64,000 bases of DNA from Loktanella sp. DSM 29012 (GCF_900110705.1 NZ_FOEJ01000001.1:441501-505500); one strand, 5' to 3'. Shown: positions 8,616 through 17,716, numbered from the stretch's first letter. Notes: generated by a model not told the origin, from the letters alone. A program made the numbers and translations.

Positions 8616-11600
8616 TCGGAATCTCGATAAGTGAATCTTTCGGAATGGTAAAAACGCACCGTAGTCCCGATTGTTCCCAGAAAAATTCAACTTTTCCATC
8701 AAGGCTACCCTCAATCGTCGATCGAATCAATTGGCTGCCGAAACCGGAGACCTCGCTCTGGTCTGCGGGCGGGCCTCCCTTTTCCTGCCAGCTGAAGATA
8801 AAGTCATCGGATTCACCATCATCCTGCCGCACCCATGACAATGAGACCTGACCGTCTTCTTTTGAAAAACTGCCGTATTTGGCGGCATTGGTCGCAAGTT
8901 CGTGGATGGCCATGCCAAGTGACAATGCGGCGCGGGCGTTGACGACGATGTCGGGGCCTTTCAGTCGGACGCGTTCGGCACCGTATACGTCCACCAGTTC
9001 GGGGCGCAGGATATCCTGCAGTTTCGCTGATGACCAGTTCGACTGGGTCAGCAGTTTGTGCGTCTGGGCAAGGGCCTGAATCCGCTGGGAAAGCGCCTCG
9101 AAGATCGCCTTGTCAGCGGTCGCATCGCGTTTGGCCCGCGACACCAGTGCCAGCACATTGGCCAGCATGTTTTTGACGCGATGCTGCAATTCCTGCATCA
9201 CGCGGCGCAGCTCGAACTGGATCTGAACCAATTCGGTGCTGTCGCGGACATTGATACCGATGCCGATCAACTTGTCTCCCTGACTGACGGGGTACCAATC
9301 TGTTTCAAACACCCGGTTGTCATCCGGGCGCGTCGGCACGGCCCCCCTGATCTGGTAGTTTTCGACCTTTTTGCCAGTTTCGATCACCTGTTGTGCCAGA
9401 CGACGTGCGATTTCGGACATGCCGCCCGACATTTCACCCAGCGATCTGCCGATCATGTCTTCGACCGGAACACCAAGGATTTCGGACAGTCGCGTATTGG
9501 CTCTGATGTAATTGAGATCGGTGTCCAGCAAGGCCATCGCAAGCGGGCTTGCGGTGTACAGACCCTCGATTTCCTCTAACCGGTCGGCCGCGATCAGGCG
9601 CGCCTCTTCGGCGTCCCTGGCCAAACTGCGCAGTTCAGTGACGTCAAACAGGGACACGACGACTCCGCCCACTGAGTGGCCACTCTGGGCATAAGGAACG
9701 AAACGCGCCCGGAACGATTTCCCGCGACGTGTCTCGTATTCCTTTTCCAGCAGCTCCTGGCTTTCCATCACCCTTTCGCAGTCAGTGACGATCTGCTCCA
9801 TGTCCACATCGGACGCGATATCGTCGATCCGGCGACCGATATCGTTTTTCTGGAATCGGAACACCTCGCAGGCTTCGGGGGTAAAGCTGCGCAGCTTGAG
9901 GCCGGCGTCCAGAAAAACGGTCCCGATCTTGGTGCTGCGGATGAAATTCGCGAGGTCCGTGTTGGCATCCCGGACTTCTGTAATCTTGTTGTTCAATTCG
10001 TCGTTGGTTGTTGTCAGTTCCTCGTTCGCGGACTGCAACTCTTCGTTCATGGACATCATTTCTTCGTTCGAGCTTTTCAGCTCTTCGTTTGATGTCTCCA
10101 GCTCTTCGACGGTGGACCTGATCTGAAGCCTTGCCTCGTCCAATTCGCTTTCGAGGTCCTGCACATATTTGGCTGTCGCCTCTGACAAGTTTTCGGGACT
10201 GGGAAGCTTGGTCCCCTCGGGCAGGGTCTGGTCCTGGAACAGGATCAGGTCCTGACCGCCTGTCATGCGCTGCCGGGTAATACGGATGAATCGCGGAGTG
10301 CCATCCAGAACGCCCGTGAAATCCCAATCGGCGGTCTCGCCGGTTCCAAGCTGGCGGTTCAACAGCCGACGCAGGTTGTTTTCCAGTTCCGGCCGGATCA
10401 GCTTCATCAGGTCCAGCTGCGGACGGCCGGCCTTCATTTTCAGATAGGCCGTCGCCGGATCAGATGCGTATTGCAGATCACGTGCGTTGCTGACGACGAT
10501 ATACGCAGGAGACATCAGGTCGATGACCTGGTCGGCATAGGCCATTGCAGGCTTCGTTTGCCTGTTTCCTGCGCCATGCATCGCGTTCTGCGGTTCGTTT
10601 TCCGGCTCGGGGGCGGGTGTCTGGCTAAGGTCCAGGCGTGCCGCGGGGCCGGGCTGCCGGCGGTAGATGCGGTTCTGTCGGGACAGGTCTGCAAAGGCCT
10701 CTGGACCGTTAATGGGCGATTCGGATGTGCCCAGCACGAGGATACCGCCTTCGCGCAGGGCATAGTGAAACACCCGGATCGCTTTTTCTTGTAGTGATTT
10801 GTCGAAATAGATCAGGACGTTACGGCAGGTGACCATGTCGATCTGACTAAAGGGCGGGTCCTTCACAATGCTTTGGTTCGAAAACCGCACCATCGCACGC
10901 AGCCTGTCATTGACCGTGTAGCCGTCACTGCGCCATTTGAAATACTTGTGAAGGTATTCTGCCGGAACTTCGTCGGCGATGGTGTTCAGGTATTGACCAC
11001 GCCGGGCCGTTTCCAGCGCGTCCTCGTCAATATCCGTGCCAAAGATCATCACACGGGGCCACACATCAAGACGTTCCATCGCTTCTGACAACAGCATCGC
11101 GATGCTGTAGGCCTCTTGTCCGGTGGAACAGCCCGGCACCCAGATCCGCAGTTCATCCGTGTTGCTGCGGCCTTCCATCAGTTCGGGGATGACCTTGTTG
11201 CGCAGATCGTCGAACACGGAATCGTCGCGGAAAAAGCTGGTGACGTTGATCAGTACGTCCTTGAACAGGCGACTGACCTCTTCGGGATCGTTGATCAGAA
11301 CCTTGAGGTATTCGTTCGGATGGCTCAGGCCCAGAACAGACATGCGCACTGCGATCCGCCGCAGCAACGTGCCGGGTTTATAGCCGGAAAAGTCGTGACC
11401 CGTGCGATAGCGGACATGCCGCATGGCGCGGCTGATGAATTCGCGGTCGGTCAGGGCGTCCTCTGGGATGCCGCCGCGACAGTCAAAGTAATCGTTCAGG
11501 ACCGCAAACATTTCCGCGACAGGCAGGACGATATCGGCCACCCCGGTTTCGATCGCACTGCGCGGCATGCCGTCGTATTTCGCCTCGGACAGGGCCTGCA

Positions 11601-12075
11601 CGAACACCAGACCGCCGGCCTCCTTGATCGCGCGGGCACCCAGACTGCCGTCGCTGCCTGTGCCGGACAGGATGATGCCCACAGCGCGTTCGCCGGAATT
11701 TTGCGCCAGTGACACGAGAAATGCGTCGATCGGGCGCCTGCGGCCACGCGGAAGATCGTAATTTTCCGTATGAAGTTTTCCATCGATGATCGTCAGGGAT
11801 TGGCCTGGTGCGATCAGGTAAATGTTCCCCGATTCGACGGCCATGCCGTTGCCCGCTTCCTTGACCGGGGTTTTGGTCCGTTTGGTCAGCAATTCACCCA
11901 AGAGACTGTCGTGGTCAGGGTCGAGGTGTTGAACGATGACGATTGCCAGGCTGTGGCTGGGAGGCAGGTTGTCCAAAAATCCCTGAAGCGCCTCAAGCCC
12001 ACCCGCAGAGGCCCCGATTCCGACGACCACAGGCCCTTTTGGGGGCGTGATAGGCAAAGAAAACGTGTCGATCAT
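8584..12075 (-). CDS. CheB-CheR-PAS-HWE hybrid sensor kinase
   Basis: A 1163-residue cytoplasmic multi-domain protein. Residues about 15-195 form a CheB methylesterase with an intact triad (Ser23 in GASAGG, His50, Asp142 in SGTGSDG). About 205-470 is a CheR methyltransferase (GCSTGQEAYS, CRNVLIYFD). About 640-715 is a Glu/Asn-rich coiled coil built of repeated EELxSxNEE units. Two PAS-like domains follow, then an HWE/HisKA_2 kinase with phospho-acceptor LQHRVKNM, HELATNAAKYG and the FSWQE motif. No other chemotaxis gene is nearby, so the CheB and CheR modules probably sense or modify rather than serve chemoreceptors. It starts 75 bases from a divergent LOV gene and overlaps its response regulator. 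Confidence 0.93.
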   Translation of the reverse strand: MIDTFSLPITPPKGPVVVGIGASAGGLEALQGFLDNLPPSHSLAIVIVQHLDPDHDSLLGELLTKRTKTPVKEAGNGMAVESGNIYLIAPGQSLTIIDGKLHTENYDLPRGRRRPIDAFLVSLAQNSGERAVGIILSGTGSDGSLGARAIKEAGGLVFVQALSEAKYDGMPRSAIETGVADIVLPVAEMFAVLNDYFDCRGGIPEDALTDREFISRAMRHVRYRTGHDFSGYKPGTLLRRIAVRMSVLGLSHPNEYLKVLINDPEEVSRLFKDVLINVTSFFRDDSVFDDLRNKVIPELMEGRSNTDELRIWVPGCSTGQEAYSIAMLLSEAMERLDVWPRVMIFGTDIDEDALETARRGQYLNTIADEVPAEYLHKYFKWRSDGYTVNDRLRAMVRFSNQSIVKDPPFSQIDMVTCRNVLIYFDKSLQEKAIRVFHYALREGGILVLGTSESPINGPEAFADLSRQNRIYRRQPGPAARLDLSQTPAPEPENEPQNAMHGAGNRQTKPAMAYADQVIDLMSPAYIVVSNARDLQYASDPATAYLKMKAGRPQLDLMKLIRPELENNLRRLLNRQLGTGETADWDFTGVLDGTPRFIRITRQRMTGGQDLILFQDQTLPEGTKLPSPENLSEATAKYVQDLESELDEARLQIRSTVEELETSNEELKSSNEEMMSMNEELQSANEELTTTNDELNNKITEVRDANTDLANFIRSTKIGTVFLDAGLKLRSFTPEACEVFRFQKNDIGRRIDDIASDVDMEQIVTDCERVMESQELLEKEYETRRGKSFRARFVPYAQSGHSVGGVVVSLFDVTELRSLARDAEEARLIAADRLEEIEGLYTASPLAMALLDTDLNYIRANTRLSEILGVPVEDMIGRSLGEMSGGMSEIARRLAQQVIETGKKVENYQIRGAVPTRPDDNRVFETDWYPVSQGDKLIGIGINVRDSTELVQIQFELRRVMQELQHRVKNMLANVLALVSRAKRDATADKAIFEALSQRIQALAQTHKLLTQSNWSSAKLQDILRPELVDVYGAERVRLKGPDIVVNARAALSLGMAIHELATNAAKYGSFSKEDGQVSLSWVRQDDGESDDFIFSWQEKGGPPADQSEVSGFGSQLIRSTIEGSLDGKVEFFWEQSGLRCVFTIPKDSLIEIPNDSVFDTYTS

Positions 12076-12150
12076 CAGGTCATCCGGTTCATGTTGTCAT
12101 CGTCTCATGTCATGAGTAACGATCAAGTCAAATCTGTCGGGGGGGTCCAC

Positions 12151-12672
12151 ATGCCGTATCTCAATCTGGAACAGGTCGCAAAACGATTCGACCCACTCTC
12201 TGTCGCTTTGACAATAGCTGACCCCGGTCAGACAGACTTACCTTTGATCTATTCGAACTCTGCATTTAGTGCGCTGACCGGATATGCCCAGCACGAGGTT
12301 TTGAACAGGAATTGCAGGTTCTTGCAGGGCGATCTGGACAATACATCGGCGCGACGCACGGTCCGTGATGCCTTGGCGGCGGCCAAGCCTGCGCAGGCCA
12401 CATTCGACAACCTGCGCAAGGACGGATCGTCGCTGACAACGCTGTTGTATCTCGAGCCTCTGCACGATCGTGCCGGCAATCTTGTCTATGTGGTCGGGTC
12501 ACAGTTCGAGCTGCACCCCAAGGTCAGCGCCGCCGAGGTGGATCGGCATTCCAACCAGTTCGTGGACGGGATCGGTGACCTGCTGGCATTGAACGAAAAC
12601 CTGCGCGCCGTGACGCAACGTTCATTGGCGCGGTCGGCATTGGCGACGGTCAAGCTGTGGCTCGAGACCTAG
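12151..12672 (+). CDS. Short LOV-domain blue-light protein
   Basis: A 173-residue protein made of one LOV domain (about residues 12-120) and a helical tail. The photoactive motif RNCRFLQG places the adduct cysteine at residue 55. Asn87 of DNLRKDG and Gln118 of GSQFE match FMN contacts. The second usual flavin-contacting Asn (in FWNLL of typical LOV domains) appears to be Thr in LTTLL. No kinase, cyclase or helix-turn-helix follows, as in the short LOV proteins of other Rhodobacterales. ATG 12151 has a G-rich stretch upstream; ATG 12112 or 12091 are alternatives. It is divergent from the HWE kinase and converges, with a four-base overlap, on Anbu. Confidence 0.88.
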   Translation: MPYLNLEQVAKRFDPLSVALTIADPGQTDLPLIYSNSAFSALTGYAQHEVLNRNCRFLQGDLDNTSARRTVRDALAAAKPAQATFDNLRKDGSSLTTLLYLEPLHDRAGNLVYVVGSQFELHPKVSAAEVDRHSNQFVDGIGDLLALNENLRAVTQRSLARSALATVKLWLET

Positions 12673-13394
12673 AGGGTATAGTCCGGCAGTGACGAAAACG
12701 CCTCTTTGAGGGCCAGTGACCACCCTTCTGAAATGCGATGATACAGTTCATCGTCCGTTTCCACGCGTTTGCGGTGGGTCGGTTTGAAATCACCGGTTTC
12801 GTAGCAGAGAATGTCGAATGGCAGGCCGACCGACAGGTTCGATTTCACCGTTGAATCGAAACTGACCATCAGCAGCTTGACTGCATCCGCAAACGACATT
12901 TCCGGATCAAACCCGCGCACAAGGATGGGTTTGCCGTATTTCGTCTCGCCAATCTGGAAAAACGGGGTTTCTTCGGTGACTTCGACGAAATTACCTTCGG
13001 GGTAGACCATGAACAGTGTTGGCTCGCCGCCCTTGATCTGGCCGCCGACAATGACGGTGGCGCGGAACTTTTCCTCGCCGCCTACGGAGTTGGAATAGGA
13101 AATGACCTCTTTCAACGTGGCACCGACCAGTCGCGCGACCTGGAACATGGTTGGTTCGCGCAGGATCGACGGGTCCCTGTCGGCCGCTGTCTTGGACCGT
13201 TCGTCCAGCAGCGAAATCAACGATTGCGTCGTGGCCAGATTGCCGGCCGTCATGAGCGTGATCAGGCGGTCGCCCTCGACCTCCCAGGTAAATAGTTTGC
13301 GGGTCGATGAAAAATTGTCGACGCCCGCATTCGTGCGGGTGTCTGACATGAAAACAAGGCCTTGGTTCAGTCGCAGGCCGACGCAGTAGGTCAT
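12669..13394 (-). CDS. Anbu, proteasome-type protease subunit
   Basis: A 241-residue Ntn-hydrolase-fold protein related to HslV and the proteasome beta subunit. It begins MTYCVGLRLNQGLVF and continues MSDTRTNAGVDNF, the hallmark of Anbu (ancestral beta subunit). Removal of Met would expose Thr2 as the candidate nucleophile. It is the last gene of a minus-strand operon with transglutaminase, alpha-E and ATP-grasp genes, the usual Anbu neighbourhood. In the family, a role in processing a peptide made by the ATP-grasp partner has been proposed; this is inference here. Confidence 0.92.
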   Translation of the reverse strand: MTYCVGLRLNQGLVFMSDTRTNAGVDNFSSTRKLFTWEVEGDRLITLMTAGNLATTQSLISLLDERSKTAADRDPSILREPTMFQVARLVGATLKEVISYSNSVGGEEKFRATVIVGGQIKGGEPTLFMVYPEGNFVEVTEETPFFQIGETKYGKPILVRGFDPEMSFADAVKLLMVSFDSTVKSNLSVGLPFDILCYETGDFKPTHRKRVETDDELYHRISEGWSLALKEAFSSLPDYTL

Positions 13395-13427
13395 TTGATC
13401 AGGTCCAGATTGGGTCTGGCTGTGCTT

Positions 13428-14222
13428 TTACTGCTGCACTTGCAAAGTCACAATCAGCGATTCGACGCCAGCACCGCGGCGCATGCCCTTGACGGGGGCT
13501 GCATCGCGTGCGTCCCGGCCGACTGCCAGCCGCGCATAGCGGTCATCCGGGCTGATCCGGTTGCTGACGTCGAAACCGACCCAACCCAGATCGGGCAGGT
13601 AAACCTCGGCCCAGGCGTGGCTGGCGGTCTGGTCATCCGTCTGGTTCAACTTGAGATAGCCGGACACATAGCGCGCCGGCAGGTCTGCCGCGCGGGCCAC
13701 GGCAATCAGGATATGGGCATGGTCCTGACACACGCCGCAGCCACCTGCGAGGGCCTCGGTCGCGGTCGTATCCGTATAGGTCTGCCCTGTTTCGTAAGGC
13801 ACGGCATCCAATATGTCAGCGCAGATGGCATGCAGCGCGGGGATCGAATTGTCCGCCGCCAGTCTGTCGGCCAAGGCACGGATTGCATCGTCGGCCTCGG
13901 TTGCGCGGGTGGTCGTTTTGAAATGCCACAGCGGTGCAGTGCCGTGCACGGGGCCAAGGACCCCTGCGGTATCGTGGGTTTCGATTACGCCGCGCGCGGT
14001 CACGGCCAGTTCGGTCGCGCCGCGTGTCACATTCACCAGGTTTGTGTGGTTGCCGTAGTGATCGTCGTAGGTCAGCTCGATCTGGCCGCCCTCGACGATG
14101 ATTTCCCAGGATTTCACGCGCTGCATCGCGTTATCCTGCGGACGCAGATGCAGGCGTTGCAGCGCATATGACACCGGACGATCATAGGTGTAGCGGGTCG
14201 TATGTGTGATGTGCAGGTCCAA
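13428..14222 (-). CDS. Transglutaminase-like protein (Anbu operon, first copy)
   Basis: A 264-residue protein with a beta-rich N-terminal region (DLHITHTTRYTYD) and a transglutaminase core. The catalytic Cys lies in GGCGVCQDHAH, His in ASHAWAEVYLP and Asp in FDVSNRI. It probably acts as a cysteine protease or amide-bond enzyme. The start appears to be TTG at 14222 with AGGA seven bases upstream. It lies between alpha-E and Anbu, with a nine-base gap to the alpha-E stop. Confidence 0.9.
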   Translation of the reverse strand: MDLHITHTTRYTYDRPVSYALQRLHLRPQDNAMQRVKSWEIIVEGGQIELTYDDHYGNHTNLVNVTRGATELAVTARGVIETHDTAGVLGPVHGTAPLWHFKTTTRATEADDAIRALADRLAADNSIPALHAICADILDAVPYETGQTYTDTTATEALAGGCGVCQDHAHILIAVARAADLPARYVSGYLKLNQTDDQTASHAWAEVYLPDLGWVGFDVSNRISPDDRYARLAVGRDARDAAPVKGMRRGAGVESLIVTLQVQQ

Positions 14223-14231
14223 GTGGCGATC

Positions 14232-15173
14232 CTATCCGTAGAACTTGTAGTCCTGCTCGATCATCTGACCCAACGCATTGTTGTCCCGGATGAATCCAGT
14301 GATGAATTCGTGCAAACCCTCTTCGAAGATGGATGCGATATCACGGTTTTTCAGTCCTTGCACCATTTGACTGGCGTGGTCCTGACAGCTGTGGCGCTCA
14401 CCGTATTCCGCGCAGAGGTGTTCGAGGTTGGAGCAGGTCTGTTCCAGACTGAAGATCAGGCTGCGCGGCAACCGCCGGTCAAGGATCAGGAAACGCGCCA
14501 CCGATGTCGCCGTCATGTCGTCCTCGTCCAGCCAGCGAAAGGCACGATGCGCGCTGACGGACCGCAGGATCGTTTCCCACTGCACGTTGTCCAGCGACGA
14601 TCCCACGAAACTGGTGCTGGGCAGCAGCGTGTAATATTTCACATCGATGATGCGGGCCGTGTTGTCTGCGCGTTCGATAAATGTGCCCAGCCGGGCAAAA
14701 TCATAGATGTCGTTTCGCAGCATGGTCCCATGCAGCGCGCCGCGAACCAGTGCCGATTGCTGGCGGATGATATCCAGAACCTTTGGCAGTTCTGTTTCCA
14801 CGACCGGTTCGGCCAGCAGGTCTTTCATTGTCATCCAGTTGTCGTTTACCGCGGACCATACTTCGGTGGTGAGTGCGGTGCGCACCAGCCTGGCGTTGTC
14901 CCGCGCGGATTTCACAACAGACAGGACCGATGATGCGTTGTCCGGGTCGCGCAACAAATAGTTGATGACGTCCGCGCTCTCGAATCCTTGGTATTTCTGG
15001 GAAAATGATCCGGCAGCACCGGCTGTCGTCGCCACCGATTTCCAGCCTGTGGCCTGGTCCTGGCTGCGGGTCAGCGCAATGCGAAACCCGGCCTCGATCA
15101 GGCGGGCCGTATTTTCGGCGCGTTCAAGGTTGCGGAACATCCAGTACAGGCCGCCTGCGGTCTTGCCCAGCAT
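14232..15173 (-). CDS. Alpha-E domain protein (DUF403)
   Basis: A 313-residue mostly helical protein beginning MLGKTAGGLYWMFRNLERAE, the alpha-E signature. In its family it is found with or fused to circularly permuted ATP-grasp proteins and is thought to belong to a small-peptide synthesis or modification system. The biochemical activity is unknown. ATG 15173 has GGAGG upstream and sits one base after the ATP-grasp stop, indicating tight coupling. Confidence 0.9.
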   Translation of the reverse strand: MLGKTAGGLYWMFRNLERAENTARLIEAGFRIALTRSQDQATGWKSVATTAGAAGSFSQKYQGFESADVINYLLRDPDNASSVLSVVKSARDNARLVRTALTTEVWSAVNDNWMTMKDLLAEPVVETELPKVLDIIRQQSALVRGALHGTMLRNDIYDFARLGTFIERADNTARIIDVKYYTLLPSTSFVGSSLDNVQWETILRSVSAHRAFRWLDEDDMTATSVARFLILDRRLPRSLIFSLEQTCSNLEHLCAEYGERHSCQDHASQMVQGLKNRDIASIFEEGLHEFITGFIRDNNALGQMIEQDYKFYG

Positions 15174-15174
15174 A

Positions 15175-16602
15175 TCAGTCCTCCAGAACCCAGGTATCTT
15201 TGGTCCCGCCACCCTGCGAGGAATTCACGACCAGCGACCCTTCCTTGAGGGCGACACGGGTCAAGCCCCCGGGGGTGATGTCGATCCCCTTGGGGCTGAC
15301 CAGCGCAAAGGGACGCAAATCGACATGACGCGGTGCCAACCCCTGATCGACAAAGATCGGCACCGTGGACAGCGACAGGGTCGGCTGCGCGATGTAGTTG
15401 CCGGGACGTACGCGCAGTTTGACCGCAAAGTCCTCCAGCTCTTTTTTGCTGGCGGCAGGGCCGACCAGCATTCCGTAGCCGCCCGAACCGTGCACTTCCT
15501 TGACGACGAGGTCCGCAAGGTTGTCCAGCACATAGGCCAAGCTGTCGGGTTCTGAACACCGCCAGGTATCGACGTTTTTCAAGATCGCCTTTTCGCCGGT
15601 ATAGAATTCGACCAGTTCGGGCATGTAGCTGTAAATCGCCTTGTCGTCGGCAACACCGGTGCCGGGTGCATTGGCAATCGTGATGTTGCCCGCACGGTAG
15701 ACATCCATGATGCCGGGCACACCCAGCATCGAATCGGGGTTAAAGCTGAGAGGATCAAGATATTCATCGTCGACCCTGCGATACAACACGTCGATGCGTT
15801 CATAGCCGCGCGTCGTCCGCATTTTCAGAAAACCGTCAACCACCCGCAGGTCATGCCCTTCGACCAGTTGCGCCCCCATCTGGTCGGCGAGAAAGCTGTG
15901 TTCGAAATAGGCGGAATTGTAGATCCCCGGGGTCAGGACCGCGACACGCGGCTTGCCCACGCAGGACGGAGGTGCACAGGCGGCAAGCGACCGGCGCAAG
16001 TTCTTGGGGTAGTCGCTGACGGGCTGAACCTTGATCTTTGCAAACAGCTCGGGGAACATTTGCAGCATCGTTTCGCGGTTTTCCAGCATGTAGCTGACAC
16101 CGGACGGCGTGCGGGCGTTATCCTCGAGCACAAAGAAATCGTCTTCTCCGGTGCGGACGATATCCGTGCCGACGATATGGGTGTAGACGTTCCCGGGGGG
16201 CGACATGCCGATCATCTGGGGCAAAAACGCCTCGTTGTTGGCGATCAGTTCGCGCGGCATGCGGCCAGATCGCAGGATTTCCTGCCGGTTATAGATGTCA
16301 TGCAGAAAGGCATTGATCGCGGTGACGCGCTGCTCGATCCCGCGGGACAGTTTTTTCCATTCACGGCCGGAAATGATGCGTGGCACCAGATCGAACGGAA
16401 TCAGCCGTTCCTGGGCTGCATCCTCGCCATAAACATTGAACGTTATGCCGGTGCGCCGAAAAAACGCTTCTGCTTCTTCGTGTTTCGCCCGCAGTCGTTC
16501 GGCGTCTTGCTGGTCGAACCAGGTGCGATAGCTGGCATAAGGCGCGCGCACGGTGTCGGCTGCGTCACGCATTTCATCGAAGTGGTGTTGTTCTTGTTCC
16601 AT
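15175..16602 (-). CDS. Circularly permuted ATP-grasp protein (DUF404/DUF407)
   Basis: A 475-residue protein with the features of circularly permuted type 2 ATP-grasp enzymes: DLVPRIISGREWKKLSRGIEQR, the central DPLSFNPDSMLGVPG region and VVKEVHGSGGYGMLVGP. ATP-grasp enzymes ligate carboxylates to amines through acyl phosphates, so it is likely to make a peptide or peptide-like bond. The ATG at 16602 is preferred over a TTG at 16620. It is the second gene of the Anbu operon. Confidence 0.9.
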   Translation of the reverse strand: MEQEQHHFDEMRDAADTVRAPYASYRTWFDQQDAERLRAKHEEAEAFFRRTGITFNVYGEDAAQERLIPFDLVPRIISGREWKKLSRGIEQRVTAINAFLHDIYNRQEILRSGRMPRELIANNEAFLPQMIGMSPPGNVYTHIVGTDIVRTGEDDFFVLEDNARTPSGVSYMLENRETMLQMFPELFAKIKVQPVSDYPKNLRRSLAACAPPSCVGKPRVAVLTPGIYNSAYFEHSFLADQMGAQLVEGHDLRVVDGFLKMRTTRGYERIDVLYRRVDDEYLDPLSFNPDSMLGVPGIMDVYRAGNITIANAPGTGVADDKAIYSYMPELVEFYTGEKAILKNVDTWRCSEPDSLAYVLDNLADLVVKEVHGSGGYGMLVGPAASKKELEDFAVKLRVRPGNYIAQPTLSLSTVPIFVDQGLAPRHVDLRPFALVSPKGIDITPGGLTRVALKEGSLVVNSSQGGGTKDTWVLED

Positions 16603-16652
16603 ACACTGACGGTAGCGCAATGTCGGGCAGCCGCAATGGCTTGCGACACGGT

Positions 16653-17426
16653 TCAGACTTCTGACACCAAAACTGCCTGATGATTAAGCAACACATTCCC
16701 GAAACTTGTCAGAAAGGATACATCGGCTGCATCGCGGCCCACGCCTGTGACAACCATCCGGTCAGCTGTCGTCATTCCGCTAGGGTCCACGAGGTGCCAT
16801 GCGCCGTCCAGAAATACCTCTGCGACGGCGTGAAAATCGGGAGGTGTCACATCGGGACTGTAGACGCTGGCGATCCGCGCGGGGATCGCGCTGCACCGGC
16901 ACAGGGAAATCAGCAGATGCGCATGGTCACGACAGACCCCACGACGATCATCAAATGTATCCTGCGCCGTCGTCTCGGCGGTGCTTGCGGAATTGTCGTA
17001 GGCAATGTTCGTACGGATCCAATCCGCCATCGCGACCACGCGTGCCCCGCCGGTCAAGTGACCGAAGCTGTCCAGCAAATCCTCAAAGCCAGAGGCGGCG
17101 CAGTATCGCGATGCCATCAAATACTTGATATCCGGCGCGTTCAGCTGGAACAGCGGTGTGGCGGGCAGGGTGGCAAGATCGGCCACCGGACGCGATACCG
17201 TGACGCTGGCTGCGTAATGCAGGACCAGTCGTTCGCCAATGTTCATCCAGACGCGGTTCCCGATACCTTCTTCGCCGGGCGTGTCGCGCCAGTTGCAATG
17301 GTCCGGGACTGAGAAATCCTCGGATGTCACGATCTGATAAGGGTCGGTCATGGCGCGCAGCTGCAACAGAAGTGTCATCTGTTCCGGCACGGCATAGTCG
17401 AGGGTTACGCGAATGTCGCAGTTCAA
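16653..17426 (-). CDS. Transglutaminase-like protein (Anbu operon, second copy)
   Basis: A 257-residue protein of the same family as the copy at 13428-14222 but only distantly alike. An N-terminal beta region (NCDIRVTLDYAVPEQ) leads to the catalytic Cys in RRGVCRDHAH, His in FHAVAEVFLDG and Asp in VDPSGM. TTG 17426 is preceded by AGGTG; a TTG at 17459 is an alternative. It is the first gene of the five-gene operon, so two transglutaminases bracket ATP-grasp and alpha-E. Confidence 0.87.
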   Translation of the reverse strand: MNCDIRVTLDYAVPEQMTLLLQLRAMTDPYQIVTSEDFSVPDHCNWRDTPGEEGIGNRVWMNIGERLVLHYAASVTVSRPVADLATLPATPLFQLNAPDIKYLMASRYCAASGFEDLLDSFGHLTGGARVVAMADWIRTNIAYDNSASTAETTAQDTFDDRRGVCRDHAHLLISLCRCSAIPARIASVYSPDVTPPDFHAVAEVFLDGAWHLVDPSGMTTADRMVVTGVGRDAADVSFLTSFGNVLLNHQAVLVSEV

Positions 17427-17491
17427 GATCGCACCTGATGCCGAAGGGGAAGGTAACAACTACCTACCCCGTTCGTGGCGATCAGCAAGGT

Positions 17492-17716
17492 TCAGATATA
17501 CAGAACGTCGCGGAACACGTGTTGCACGATGCCGTCACGCTTGATTCCCAGTGCGGCGAGTTCGTCATCAGTCATCGCCTCGAGCGCGTTTACATGTGCC
17601 ATCCGGCTGTTGCGTTCGGCATAGACCACCATGTGGTCAAGAACGGATGCAAAGATGGCTTTGACGCGGTCACCGACTGCGTGGGCGGCGCCGAAGGTCA
17701 GGTTTGTTGCGGTCAT
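17492..17716 (-). CDS. DUF1127-like small protein
   Basis: A 74-residue protein whose C-terminal segment ALEAMTDDELAALGIKRDG followed by VFRDVLYI resembles the DUF1127 motif. Such small proteins in alphaproteobacteria take part in RNA-related regulation of phosphate or stress responses, but no role can be assigned here. ATG 17716 has AAAGGA upstream. It sits just before the Anbu operon on the same strand, separated by 65 bases. Confidence 0.75.
   Translation of the reverse strand: MTATNLTFGAAHAVGDRVKAIFASVLDHMVVYAERNSRMAHVNALEAMTDDELAALGIKRDGIVQHVFRDVLYI

Noticed and set aside
12076-12150. A possible PpsR box in the kinase-LOV divergent region.
   Set aside because: The TGT at this spot is followed by TCA, not ACA, at the right distance, so it fails the operator rule.
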